DNA of 64,000 nucleotides from Prevotella sp. (GTDB taxonomy: Bacteria; Bacteroidota; Bacteroidia; Bacteroidales; Bacteroidaceae), in NCBI GenBank assembly GCA_017623655.1, contig JAGAON010000006.1:40679-104678 (forward strand), read 5' to 3'. Position 1 is the first letter of the stretch, and each line of letters starts with the position of its first letter. Positions 8,071 through 17,510 of this stretch are shown here, piece after piece. Under the pieces are notes generated by a model. That model did not search any database, had not been told where the DNA came from, and saw nothing but the letters and a program-made list of their open reading frames with translations. The position numbers and the translations under genes were made by a program.

Positions 8071-10857
8071 CTACTTCTGTTGTCCGTTGATGACGTTTCC
8101 GCCCCATATATCCGCGAAGCGCATCAGGTAGGTATCATACTGCGTAAGGAACGGTTTGAACGGAGCCTTTACGCTCTTCGGCTCGGCAAACGGTTTCGGA
8201 ATGCTGCCGCTTCGGGTGGCGTACATACGGAAGCTGCCGGTCTTTTCCGGTGTCTTGTCCGACCATACGCCGAATGCCGTGCGCGCAAATTTCGGGCCTT
8301 GGCCGCTCACCGCCGCATTGACCGTTATCACAATGCCGCGGTCTGTCTGCTCGAAGCTCACATTTCCGCCGTCACATTCAAACACCACTCCGTTGCCTTC
8401 GCTGTCCGACACCCATACGGCGTCACAGTTCATGCGGTTGCCCTCAAAATAAATGTCGTCCTTCTGCAACGCCCAGAATCCATATCTGCCGGCCTGCTTA
8501 CGACCCGGATAAGTGGCATACGGGCCTTTGCCTATCCACTGCACACGGTCAAAGCGCGGCGACATGAGGTAAGCCACGCCGAGTTCTGACAGGAAATGGC
8601 GGGCCGTGTCAGGCACAAGAGTATATGAAACGGTGTTGCCCTTCTGCTCCACCGTAGCCCTTACATACGGATTATCCATGGGTTGAAGGTACTTCTCTAT
8701 CCTGTCCGCGGCCACTTTCATGTTTTCCGCCATCGTAGGTTTGCGCCCTACCCTTACCATCGGGGCTCCCTGCACATAGTCGTTCCATTCCTTTGAGCCT
8801 GTGGCGGGGAAGGTTTTGCCGTCGGCAAGAGTGAGTGCCGGGGTCTCATGTCCCTCCACCCGCAGAGCCTGCCGCAGCATCACATAGCCGGCCTTGTTCC
8901 TTATCGTAACGTTCAGCACGCCCACCGCACCGTCAGCAAGCTGCGGCACGGCCAGCGTCTGTGTCATTTCGCTGTGCGGAGGGCAGTCGGGCGAGAACGA
9001 ACCGGAGGCCACACAGCGGCCGTCGGAGGTCAGTTCCCAACAGAAATCCACATTATCCTTGAGGTTAAGGAAGTCATGGCGGTTTCTTACGTGCAGCGAA
9101 CCGCGGAACAGGGTGTCTGTCACCGCCGCCAAAGCGTAGTTGTGTTGCAGTTCATAATAGTTGGGCAAAGGCGTGCGGTCAGCGTAAAGCAGACCGTCGG
9201 TGCCTTGGTTTCCGTGCATCTCAAAGCCCCCGTTCTTCGATGTGAACACCCTCTCCTCATAACCGTAACGGTCTTTCAGATTGTCTTGGAACGGCATACC
9301 CTGATCTACCCATTCCCATATCGAGCCGCCGGCGATGCCCGGTGTGCGCTCAATTATCTCCCATTGCCTGTCGTGATCCTCAAAGGAAATGCCCAAGGTG
9401 TGGCAGTATTCCGTGAATATCAGCGGCCGGTCGGTCTTTGTATAGAAGTCTCTCAGCTGGCTTGTAGTGGGATAATGTGGCGCATATATGTCCGCCACGG
9501 CCGGGAATTTGTCAAACCCGATGCTGCGGAAGTAGCTGCCTATCTGCGGATAGCATATCATTCGCGTCGCGTCGAGGCTCTTGGCGTATTCTCCTATACG
9601 CTGACAGCTCTCCGGCAGAGGGTTCTCGTTGCCGAGACTCCATATCATTACCGACGCATGATTCTTGTCCCTGTCGATCGTAGCCTTTGTCCTTGTCCTC
9701 AGAATATCATAAAATTCCGGCTTCGTCAGATGCTTTTTACCCCTTGAAGCAAACGGAACCTCGTTCACAATGTAGAACCCTAACGAGTCAGCCAGTTCGT
9801 AAAACCTCGGTTCGCGGGGGTAGTGTGACGTGCGGATGTAGTTTATTGACGCCTCTTTCATCAGCTTCATGTCCTTCAATGTCAGCTCTTCGCCGATTAC
9901 CTTCACCCTCACCGGGTCTGTGGCATGACTGGTGACACCGCGGAACTTGATGGGCTTTCCGTTCAGTTCAAGCACGTTTCCGTCCTTTACTTTAAGCTCT
10001 CTTATGCCCACTTTGCTGCTGAACGTCTGCACTACCCTGCCCTTTTGCAGCACATCCACCTGCAATGTATATAGGTAAGGGGTCTCCGCCGTCCACAGCT
10101 TCGGACTGCTTACCGTGGCGGTCAGCAACCCATTGCCCCGGTTTTCCATGCGTGTCACCGTCCCTTCGGCATCCGTCAGCCTCGCCTCAACGGCCGTTTT
10201 CCTGCCGGCATTGGCCACTTCGGTCTGTAATGTCACCCTGCCGGTGGCGGAAGTGGTTACGGTCATGTCGGAAAGATGCACCTCCGGGGCGGCGAATAGC
10301 GTGACATCACGGAATATTCCCATCGGCGCCCAGTCGTCGGCACAGTCGAATTCAAAGCCTTGGAAGCGTGAATAGACGCGCATTGCCAGCCTTTGCGCCT
10401 CACCCTTGAACGCCTTTTTCGTCAGGAACGGCGTGATGTCGAAGAGGCAAGTGTTGTATGCCTGCTCCCATGTGCCGGCCTTCTGCCCGTTAATCCACAG
10501 GTCATAACCGCGCAACACGCCGTCAAGTCTCATGACAACACGCTTGCCTTTCCATGCGGAAGGCACCGTAAACTCCGTCCGGTAGTAGCCCGTCAGCGAG
10601 TCGGGGAATGAATAACGCGCCTTGCAAAGGCCGTACTGCTCCCAGCATCCGGGCACAGGCACGGTTGTCCATGAAGCATCTTTCTCCGGAACCGAAGTGT
10701 CCTGACCGATGCCATCGACCACCTTTATGTCCCAAACACCGTTAAGGCTCTTGATGAAAGCCTTGTCCGTCACGGGGTAAAAACCCTTGAACGCATCGTA
10801 AACCTCAGCCCTCAGCGTGGCGGATACGAGCAAAAACAATAATAACAGTTTCTTCAT
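8071..10857 (-). CDS. GH2 glycoside hydrolase (beta-galactosidase/beta-glucuronidase-like)
   Basis: A secreted 928-aa family 2 glycosidase with a signal peptide (MKKLLLLFLLVSATLRA). Order: jelly-roll sugar-binding domain (about 35-200, with YYRTEFTVP and MRLDG), immunoglobulin-like domain (about 200-300), then the TIM barrel with the acid/base in WSLGNENP (E411) and the nucleophile in FTEYCHTLG (E483). A C-terminal beta-sandwich resembles the LacZ small domain (QWIGKGPYATYPGRK). GH2 covers several sugars. Co-transcription with a GH115 alpha-glucuronidase 15 bp upstream suggests action on xylan side chains or their galactose/arabinose decorations, but the substrate cannot be read from sequence. 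It is the last gene of its operon. Confidence 0.9.
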   Translation of the reverse strand: MKKLLLLFLLVSATLRAEVYDAFKGFYPVTDKAFIKSLNGVWDIKVVDGIGQDTSVPEKDASWTTVPVPGCWEQYGLCKARYSFPDSLTGYYRTEFTVPSAWKGKRVVMRLDGVLRGYDLWINGQKAGTWEQAYNTCLFDITPFLTKKAFKGEAQRLAMRVYSRFQGFEFDCADDWAPMGIFRDVTLFAAPEVHLSDMTVTTSATGRVTLQTEVANAGRKTAVEARLTDAEGTVTRMENRGNGLLTATVSSPKLWTAETPYLYTLQVDVLQKGRVVQTFSSKVGIRELKVKDGNVLELNGKPIKFRGVTSHATDPVRVKVIGEELTLKDMKLMKEASINYIRTSHYPREPRFYELADSLGFYIVNEVPFASRGKKHLTKPEFYDILRTRTKATIDRDKNHASVMIWSLGNENPLPESCQRIGEYAKSLDATRMICYPQIGSYFRSIGFDKFPAVADIYAPHYPTTSQLRDFYTKTDRPLIFTEYCHTLGISFEDHDRQWEIIERTPGIAGGSIWEWVDQGMPFQDNLKDRYGYEERVFTSKNGGFEMHGNQGTDGLLYADRTPLPNYYELQHNYALAAVTDTLFRGSLHVRNRHDFLNLKDNVDFCWELTSDGRCVASGSFSPDCPPHSEMTQTLAVPQLADGAVGVLNVTIRNKAGYVMLRQALRVEGHETPALTLADGKTFPATGSKEWNDYVQGAPMVRVGRKPTMAENMKVAADRIEKYLQPMDNPYVRATVEQKGNTVSYTLVPDTARHFLSELGVAYLMSPRFDRVQWIGKGPYATYPGRKQAGRYGFWALQKDDIYFEGNRMNCDAVWVSDSEGNGVVFECDGGNVSFEQTDRGIVITVNAAVSGQGPKFARTAFGVWSDKTPEKTGSFRMYATRSGSIPKPFAEPKSVKAPFKPFLTQYDTYLMRFADIWGGNVINGQQK

Positions 10858-10872
10858 TTCAGTATAGTCAGT

Positions 10873-13407
10873 TTAGTTTTTAACGGGAAATACATAGAAT
10901 TTGCAGTCCACATCGAAGTCCACCATCCACTGGTCAAGCACTATGTGGCTGTCAAGAGCCGTCACCTTGAGCGTGTGTTCACCCTTTGATAACGTGTGAG
11001 TTGCGGTTTTTATTGCCTGTCCGCGCAGCACATTCTTCTTCCATGTGTCCGAACGGAACTTCTCTTTCAGCGAGAATACCTCCGGCTTACCGCCGTCAAC
11101 GCTTACCGCAAAGCGCAAGTCTCCCTTGTCATTGGGCTGTGTCGGTATCAGCGCCATGCGCAAAGCGGCCTTCCCTTCCTTCCCAGTCGTGAAACGGTAT
11201 GTCACCGTTCCGCCCTTGGGCATAGCCACCGCGTTCATGCTGTGGCCCAGCATCTGGACGCTACGGACGCCCCTTGAGGCGGAGGTATAGTCGCAGGCGT
11301 TGCGGCATACGAATGTGCCATCGGCCATATCATCAACGGATTTCGCCGCGGCCACCTTTCGTCCGGCATACCGTTCCACCTCTTTTCCGTCCGGCCATAG
11401 CGGCAATGACGGCGGATAGAACACGAAGAGGTCACGCGGATTCATGCACATGGAGTGTTTCCAGCGGCCTCCCGCCATGGTATTGTTGTAGTAGTCCGTC
11501 CAGCGTTTGATGTCGTTGTAAGCCTTCACGCTCCTTGCGCACGCTGTCATCAGTGCCTCCTGACGCGAGTAGAGCGTGGTGTCGCACGTGCCGGGGAACA
11601 TCGTTCTCGCCCTCTGTGCCTCCAACATCTTCACGCTCATGGCCGCCGCACAGTTGACAGGATACTGTATCTGCGCGAAGAAAGCGTCGCGCCTGTCCTG
11701 CGACACCAGTTTCCCGGCCTTCTCCACAGCCTGCACTACCGCCTCATAGTCGTCAAGATAACGCTGCAACTCGTTGCCGAACTCCGTCTCGCTGAACTCC
11801 GTATTCGCCGCTTGCGACCATCCGCGCCAGTACTTTGTCTTGTCAAGCTCCACCTGATTCCATCCCATGAACTCCGGCTTGCGTATGCCGCACAGTCTGT
11901 AAAACTCCTTCATGGCGGGCAGAAGAGCCTTTCCCGCCGCCTCGCCATAGTCCCTGCACAACCACTGTCCGAGGTGGTTCTCCAAGGTGTTTGGCGCCAC
12001 GCAGTCTATGTTCCACGCCATGTCGAGGAACAGTTCAAGGTCGTAAGCCGCGGGTTTGAGGTCATGCACGTTCACTATCCACAGCTTGCGGGCGTTCATG
12101 TCATACGCCTCGCGCATCTCGTTATAGACCAGTCCGGGCTGAGTGGTACACAGCCACATATAGTCGTGCGGCCTTCCCCAATAGCTGAGATGGTAATATA
12201 CCCCCGCACCGCCGCTGCGTTTCTGCTGCAAACTGTCGCTTAGGCGGGTCATGTAGCCATAGTTGTCGTCGCACCACACCAGCGTTACGTCCTCAGGAAT
12301 GTCCAGACCGTTCTCCATAATCTGCAAGACCTCCTTGTAAGGCACGAACTGCTGCGGTATCTTCGTCACGTCCTTGTTCACGTATTTTGCGAGCATCTTG
12401 CGCTGATCATATATCACCTGCCGCAAGGCATCAGTCTTTTCCCGCGTCGTCTTCACTCCCTCCATCGAGCCGTCGTGTATGCCGCGCATTCCGATGGTGT
12501 AGAAGTTCTCATATCTGTTCACCTCTTTCAGCCTTTCCGTCCAATACTCCTGCACGGCGGAACGGTTGGTAATGTAGTTGTATGCACCGCGTTTCTTCAC
12601 GTCCCACTCACCCACGTTGTTGCGCATCATGGGTTCGCAGTGCGACGTTCCTATCGTTATCCCGCAGCTGTCGGCCACCTCTTTCGCACCCGGAATGAGA
12701 TAGAAGGGCGTCGTTATGCCGTGCATACCCGGCCAGACGGCGTTGGCACGCAGACGCATCAGCAGCTTGAAAATCTCCTTATAGGTCTTGGCGCCGATAC
12801 GTCCCTTTACCTGTGACGGCTCAAAAGTCTTCCAACTCCACGGTTGCAGGCTCCAGTCCTCGTCGTTGAGGAATATGCCGCGGTACTCCACCGACGGGCT
12901 TTGGAACGTGCGATAGTCTCCCGGCACCGTCAGCCTGCCGCGGTGTTCAGGCGTAACATCGCCCCACCACACCCACGGTGACACGCCGGCAAGGCGGGAG
13001 AGTTCGAGTATTCCGTATGCCGTTCCCCTGCCGTCAGAGCCCGCCACGGCCAGTTGCCGGCCGTTCACGCCTTCCGTCACCTTTATATAAAAGGCGTCTT
13101 TCACGGCCATTATGCTGTCAACGGGCACGCCGCACCTGCGCAGCCACCGTGCGCCGGCGGCATCCCTGTCCAGTTGCACTACGCGTACCGCCGCGCGGTC
13201 AGCCGCACAGCGTACCGGTTTCATGCCCGTAACCTGCCTGATGTCCTCACTGAACATCTCCATGGCCGTCACCGTTACGGGTGACACATTGTTCCTGACA
13301 TTGACCGTGACGGCTTCGTTGCCGTCGAACCATACAAAGTCTTTCGGTGCGCCGATTGCCATAACACTGCAAAAGGCCGATAGCATTGCTGCGAATAAAA
13401 TTCTCAT
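10873..13407 (-). CDS. GH115 alpha-glucuronidase (xylan debranching)
   Basis: GH115 enzymes remove 4-O-methyl-glucuronic acid from internal xylose units of glucuronoxylan. The 844-aa protein has a signal peptide (MRILFAAMLSAFCSVMAIGA), an N-terminal mixed domain, and the family-diagnostic block from EYRGIFLNDEDW (about 175) through RLRANAVWPGMHG to GTSHCEPMMRNNVGEW, followed by VTLVWCDDNYGYMTR. A C-terminal beta-sandwich (about 710-840, ending KVTALDSHIVLDQWMVDFD) matches the usual accessory domain. It is the first gene of a two-gene operon with GH2. A TAnnTTTG box lies about 290 bp upstream, giving a long leader that contains a repeat array. Confidence 0.95.
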   Translation of the reverse strand: MRILFAAMLSAFCSVMAIGAPKDFVWFDGNEAVTVNVRNNVSPVTVTAMEMFSEDIRQVTGMKPVRCAADRAAVRVVQLDRDAAGARWLRRCGVPVDSIMAVKDAFYIKVTEGVNGRQLAVAGSDGRGTAYGILELSRLAGVSPWVWWGDVTPEHRGRLTVPGDYRTFQSPSVEYRGIFLNDEDWSLQPWSWKTFEPSQVKGRIGAKTYKEIFKLLMRLRANAVWPGMHGITTPFYLIPGAKEVADSCGITIGTSHCEPMMRNNVGEWDVKKRGAYNYITNRSAVQEYWTERLKEVNRYENFYTIGMRGIHDGSMEGVKTTREKTDALRQVIYDQRKMLAKYVNKDVTKIPQQFVPYKEVLQIMENGLDIPEDVTLVWCDDNYGYMTRLSDSLQQKRSGGAGVYYHLSYWGRPHDYMWLCTTQPGLVYNEMREAYDMNARKLWIVNVHDLKPAAYDLELFLDMAWNIDCVAPNTLENHLGQWLCRDYGEAAGKALLPAMKEFYRLCGIRKPEFMGWNQVELDKTKYWRGWSQAANTEFSETEFGNELQRYLDDYEAVVQAVEKAGKLVSQDRRDAFFAQIQYPVNCAAAMSVKMLEAQRARTMFPGTCDTTLYSRQEALMTACARSVKAYNDIKRWTDYYNNTMAGGRWKHSMCMNPRDLFVFYPPSLPLWPDGKEVERYAGRKVAAAKSVDDMADGTFVCRNACDYTSASRGVRSVQMLGHSMNAVAMPKGGTVTYRFTTGKEGKAALRMALIPTQPNDKGDLRFAVSVDGGKPEVFSLKEKFRSDTWKKNVLRGQAIKTATHTLSKGEHTLKVTALDSHIVLDQWMVDFDVDCKFYVFPVKN

Positions 13408-13524
13408 GATAGTTATATTGTTTAGTTGTTTATCCGGTTGGCAGTTTGGTTATCGGGGGTGGTTGCCCGTTGTTTGTACGCATATCCATACCCCGCTGTT
13501 GCAGAGGTTGTTACGGGAGTGTTT

Positions 13525-13612
13525 GTAATCAGCACCTGATTACCCTGTAAAAGAGGCCTGTTTACACTGCAATCAGCACCTGATTGCAGTGTAATCGGCA
13601 CCTGATTGCAAA
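13525..13612. repeat. GTGCTGATTAC-type array 3
   Basis: Four diverged units of the 22-bp-period repeat (AATCAGCACCTGATTGC and variants) with internal complementarity. It lies between the predicted GH115 promoter and the GH115 start codon, so it should be transcribed as part of the leader. Confidence 0.8.
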
Positions 13613-13694
13613 GCGGGCCGTTTGCCCCTCTTTCACGCCCGACCGTGAGACCCGCATTCAGAGGCGTCTTAACCACGGCAAGGCTTTACGGTTG

Positions 13695-13702
13695 CAAAGG
13701 TA
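13695..13702 (-). promoter_or_regulatory. Probable -7 box of the GH115-GH2 operon
   Basis: TACCTTTG on the minus strand matches the Bacteroidota -7 consensus TAnnTTTG. The -33 region is weak, as expected for a gene needing an activator. Transcription would start near 13688, leaving a leader of about 280 nt. Confidence 0.5.
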
Positions 13703-13861
13703 AGGTGAGCACGGAAAAAGATGGTTGTATTACATAAAAAAGGGGTTAAATCATGTTTTTTCAACCTTTTCGGAACATGATTCAACCCGTTAAGCGGTGT
13801 TTTTCCCGCTTTTCCCGGCGGGAAATTGAAAAAGAACAGAACTGTTGTTATTAAACAAAAG

Positions 13862-14176
13862 TCACAACAACCATGTGGCGCAGACCCTCCTTATCTGTTC
13901 AAGATGGTTCTCCATGGCGGGTTTCTGCCTTGCCTGCGCCATGTTGTATCGGCTCTGCATATTGACAAGCATTTCCGGATTAACGCCCAATGCCGCCTCG
14001 AAAACCAATGCGACGTCACTCGTCACAGGGCGTTTGGCATTGAGAATCTCATTCAGCATGGTATAGGACATACCGACTTTGGCCGCAAAGTCCTTTTGAG
14101 AAATGCCCCTTGCTTCTATTTCTTCTTTCATTACATCACCGGGATGTGTAGGAAGCCTGTGTGCGGTTATGTTCAT
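13862..14176 (-). CDS. HigA-like XRE-family antitoxin/repressor, orphan
   Basis: A helix-turn-helix protein of about 104 aa matching the HigA antitoxin family: the opening PTHPGDVMKEEIEARGIS, then the HTH (QKDFAAKVGMSYTMLNEILNAKRPVT) and the helical tail ALGVNPEMLVNMQSRYNMAQA. HigA proteins bind HigB toxin and repress their own promoter. A longer frame back to 14221 starts at TTG and overlaps a TAnnTTTG box, so I place the start at the ATG ending at 14176. No HigB-like reading frame is found on either side: upstream is a short regulatory gap, downstream is repeat DNA. It may be a solitary repressor or a remnant of a toxin-antitoxin pair. Confidence 0.85.
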   Translation of the reverse strand: MNITAHRLPTHPGDVMKEEIEARGISQKDFAAKVGMSYTMLNEILNAKRPVTSDVALVFEAALGVNPEMLVNMQSRYNMAQARQKPAMENHLEQIRRVCATWLL

Positions 14177-14218
14177 GATGATATTATTTGTAATGGTTTG
14201 ACAACTCTTCTGTAACCG

Positions 14219-14270
14219 CAAAGATACGAAAAAAGAACCAACTATTCACTTTTTTAGTGAATAATTAGTT
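14219..14270 (-). promoter_or_regulatory. HigA promoter with palindromic operator candidate
   Basis: A minus-strand -7 box (TATCTTTG, 14219-14226) is followed upstream by an imperfect inverted repeat: 14236-14250 against 14256-14270, core ATTCACT/AGTGAAT with a five-base centre. It covers the expected -33 region, the typical place for HigA autorepression. Operator function is inferred. Confidence 0.55.
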
Positions 14271-14411
14271 CTTCATTTGCTTTAATTAACACATCTTTTA
14301 CAGGAATGTAACCGTCCGGACAGGAAGAGCTGATGCCGGGCTATGTAACATAAGAACGTTCATTCATACAAATTTCCCGCCTCACACAACGTTTATTCGG
14401 GAAAAAATGAT

Positions 14412-14419
14412 TACCTTTG
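14412..14419 (+). promoter_or_regulatory. -7 box of the sensor-regulator gene
   Basis: TACCTTTG matches TAnnTTTG. It overlaps the alternative TTG start at 14417, which argues for the ATG at 14456 as the true start. Confidence 0.55.
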
Positions 14420-14455
14420 TCCGTTGTTATCAAACTAATAAACCTTCACACTATT

Positions 14456-17356
14456 ATGAACCTTCTGCGCCAACTGATATTGCTACTCGCCATAATATTG
14501 CCCATACCGTCATTCGCAGGCGGCATAGGCGACGTGAGGTTCACGCAGTTCTCCACTCCCGACGGGTTGCCAAACAGCATGGCGCACGGCATATATCAGG
14601 ACAGGGACGGGTTCTTATGGATACCAACTTTCTACGGATTATTCCGTTATGACGGCAGTAACGTGCGTACATACAAGTCGAACATCTACACGCCGGGACT
14701 GCTGGTAAACAACAATGTGCTGTGCGTGGCGGAGGACCTTGCACACCGTCTGTGGATAGGTACGCACGGAGGGCTATGCGTGCTCGACAAACGCAACGGC
14801 CGCATGAGAGCCATGCGCCCTGAAGGAGGCGGCCGGCAGCGGCTGAACCGGATATGCGTCACAAAGGACAACCGCGTGTTTCTCGGTTATATCAGCGGTA
14901 TGGCGTACTATGACTCCAAGCGTGACACACCGGTACGCATGACCAAAGGCAACTGTAAGGGCGATGTGCCGGCAGACATTAACATACAGGCCATAATGGA
15001 ATACGGCAACGGCAACCTGCTCATCGGCACATGGAAGAACGGTCTGTACAGGTATAACACGCGCGAAAACCGATTCACTCATTACCCGCCTCTGGATGAG
15101 ACGAACTCGGTGATGGACTTGTTTCAGGACTCGCAGGGCACGATATGGGCGGGAACAAGCGGTGGAGGCATACACAAGTTAGTATTTTCCTCTGACATGA
15201 AGACCGTCACCGTGGCAAGGACTTTCCGCCATGAGGCCGGGAAAGACACCTCATTGCCGTCTGATTTCATCTATTCCATACACGAAGACCTTATAACCCG
15301 CTCGCTATGGGCGGGCACACGCAACGGAATCGCAATCATGCCGTTCGCGGAAGAGGGTGTTTTCACAAACTATTCGGAGACAAGCAAACGGCATTTCCTG
15401 CCTATCGGCGAGGTGAACACGGTGATGCGGGACAGGAACGGCATGATGTGGATAAGCACAAAGGGAGCGGGTGTGTTCAGCGCCGACACCCGCCGGCGGC
15501 CGTTTGAGGTGACGATACCGGGCAGCAACGGCGGGAAACGCAACGAATACATAGCCACCGTGCTTGTCACAAAGCAGGCGGGAACGGCGGAAAACGGCGG
15601 TGAAGCCATGTATGCGGGCTGCGGATACGGCATAGAATACACCTGCGGAAACGTGCGAACGACCATCATGCCGACAGGAAGACCGTACCATATATCTTAC
15701 AGCAATATATATAAAGAGGTGTTGGTAGCCGTTCATGACGAGGGAATACTCGTGTGCCGTGACGGCAAGATGGTCAAACAATACAAGCGGGCAACCTGTA
15801 ATTTCATTCCGCATAACCTTGTTTGCTGCGTGCATGAGGACAAGAAAGGGAACTGGTGGGTGGGTTCTTACAAAGGACTCGGCGTGAGATATGCCGACGG
15901 ACGGGAATTTTATTTCAGGAAATCACCACATACCGACAGGCTGCTGACAAGGGAAACGACCGCCATTGTGAGCGACAATGACGGCTCGCTGTGGCTTGCC
16001 ACCGCCGCTGACGGCATCATCCACATAACCGGAAACATGGACAATCCGCAGGCGTTGCGGTGCAAAAGCTACACCACCGGCAACGGACGGCTTCCCGCAG
16101 GCACGCCACTCTGTTTCCTTATAGACAACAGCGGCTCACTGTGGGTGGGCACAGAGGGAAGCGGACTGTGCCTGTATGATTCGCAAAAGGACCTCTTCCG
16201 CTCCGTACACCAGCAGTATAACCTCCCCGGAGACATGGTGGCAAGCATGGAAACGGACAGTGGCGGCAACCTGTGGATAGGCACAAACCAAGGCCTTGCA
16301 CGCCTGTCGGTAACGGGAGAGCGGGCAGGACACGCAAGGATATTCACCACAGCAGACGGGCTGCCGGACAATTTCTTCAGCCCGAACGCCTCCTGCCGCA
16401 GCGGGGAAAGGTTCTATTTCGGCACGACAAAGGGCATCGTCTCATTCGGAGAAGACATGGCCGAGGGCGGAAAGTCTGATGATCCGCTGCGTATCACGGA
16501 CATACTAATCGACGGTCACCCGCTGGAAACGATGGAAAGTGACGCGCGTAACGACATAAGTCCATACACGCCGGACTTCACTGACCGCCTGACCATACCG
16601 TCAGAATATTCCGGTTTCACCGTATGTTTTGCCTCGTTGAACTACCGTCAGCAGCAAAAGACGAAGTATGCCTACCGCCTTGTGGGGTATGATGCCGTCT
16701 GGCATCATGCGGACGCCACTATGCGCACGGCCTCTTACTCGCATCTTCCGGCGGGGAAATATACCCTTGAGATTAAGGCTACCGGCGAAAACGGCGAATG
16801 GGGGAAGGTGCGCACGCTGTCGGTTGACGTTCTTCCTCCGTTCTATGCCACGTGGCAGGCCTTCGTCCAGTATGCCATTCTGCTGGCACTGGCTATGTTT
16901 GGCGCATGGTGGGAGACAAGAAGGCGGCTGATGCTACGCAACAAACGCCATGTTCAGGACGGGGAAACGGACAAGGTGCATCACTTAAAGTTGCAGATAT
17001 TCTCCAATATCCCCACCGATGAGGAGCGTTTCCTTGACAATGCCGTGGCCTGTGTCAACCGGCATATAGCCGATGCGGACTTCAACGTGACGCAGTTTGT
17101 GGAGGAGATGGCGACAAGCCGGACGGTGCTTCACAAGAAGTTGAAATCCATAACAGGGCTGAACACCACCGCCTTTGTGCGCAGCCTGCGGTTAAAGGCC
17201 GCGTGCAGGATTCTTGACGAGAACCCTGCCATCCGCATTTCTGAACTCGCTTACCGCGTAGGATTCAACGACCCGAAGTACTTTTCCATCTGCTTCAAGA
17301 AGGAATTTGGCTTGCAGCCCACCGAATATGCCGCCAAGGCAGGGGAAGAAGAGTGA
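14456..17356 (+). CDS. Membrane regulator: two-component-type sensor propeller, Y_Y_Y domain and AraC HTH without kinase or receiver
   Basis: The 966-aa protein looks like a hybrid two-component system with its phosphorelay removed. A signal/anchor (MNLLRQLILLLAIILPIPSFA) is followed by about fourteen beta-propeller blades of Reg_prop type with the motif D-x-x-G-x-L-W-I/V-G-T (ERGFLWIPTFYGLFRYD-like near the start, GGNLWIGTNQGLARL near 605). A Y_Y_Y domain (about 715-795) and a membrane helix (803-822) follow. After only about 30 residues comes an AraC DNA-binding domain (856-955; LAYRVGFNDPKYFSICFKKEFG). HisKA, ATPase and receiver domains are absent. By family knowledge it senses an oligosaccharide in the periplasm and switches nearby carbohydrate genes; the divergent GH115/GH2 pair and following esterase are likely targets. 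Confidence 0.88.
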   Translation: MNLLRQLILLLAIILPIPSFAGGIGDVRFTQFSTPDGLPNSMAHGIYQDRDGFLWIPTFYGLFRYDGSNVRTYKSNIYTPGLLVNNNVLCVAEDLAHRLWIGTHGGLCVLDKRNGRMRAMRPEGGGRQRLNRICVTKDNRVFLGYISGMAYYDSKRDTPVRMTKGNCKGDVPADINIQAIMEYGNGNLLIGTWKNGLYRYNTRENRFTHYPPLDETNSVMDLFQDSQGTIWAGTSGGGIHKLVFSSDMKTVTVARTFRHEAGKDTSLPSDFIYSIHEDLITRSLWAGTRNGIAIMPFAEEGVFTNYSETSKRHFLPIGEVNTVMRDRNGMMWISTKGAGVFSADTRRRPFEVTIPGSNGGKRNEYIATVLVTKQAGTAENGGEAMYAGCGYGIEYTCGNVRTTIMPTGRPYHISYSNIYKEVLVAVHDEGILVCRDGKMVKQYKRATCNFIPHNLVCCVHEDKKGNWWVGSYKGLGVRYADGREFYFRKSPHTDRLLTRETTAIVSDNDGSLWLATAADGIIHITGNMDNPQALRCKSYTTGNGRLPAGTPLCFLIDNSGSLWVGTEGSGLCLYDSQKDLFRSVHQQYNLPGDMVASMETDSGGNLWIGTNQGLARLSVTGERAGHARIFTTADGLPDNFFSPNASCRSGERFYFGTTKGIVSFGEDMAEGGKSDDPLRITDILIDGHPLETMESDARNDISPYTPDFTDRLTIPSEYSGFTVCFASLNYRQQQKTKYAYRLVGYDAVWHHADATMRTASYSHLPAGKYTLEIKATGENGEWGKVRTLSVDVLPPFYATWQAFVQYAILLALAMFGAWWETRRRLMLRNKRHVQDGETDKVHHLKLQIFSNIPTDEERFLDNAVACVNRHIADADFNVTQFVEEMATSRTVLHKKLKSITGLNTTAFVRSLRLKAACRILDENPAIRISELAYRVGFNDPKYFSICFKKEFGLQPTEYAAKAGEEE

Positions 17357-17374
17357 CCGCTCACGCCCGGCAAC

Positions 17375-17430
17375 AAGGTTGACAAATGTTTCAATGAGGT
17401 AGAAAGAAACATCTGTCAACCTTATTTTTC
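17375..17430 (+). terminator. Terminator after the sensor-regulator
   Basis: An 18-bp stem (AAGGTTGACAAATGTTTC against GAAACATCTGTCAACCTT, one mismatch) is followed by ATTTTTCC. The loop is about 13 nt. Confidence 0.8.
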
Positions 17431-17462
17431 CATCTGTCTCCTATACGAAAGGACATAAAACA

Positions 17463-17470
17463 CTAACTTT
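17463..17470 (+). promoter_or_regulatory. -7 box of the acetyl esterase gene
   Basis: TAACTTTG fits TAnnTTTG and is 40 bp before the esterase ATG. No clear -33 box is seen, suggesting activator dependence. Confidence 0.5.
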
Positions 17471-17510
17471 GCGCGATGAAGTAAAGTTATGATTAAATCT
17501 ATTGTATAAG

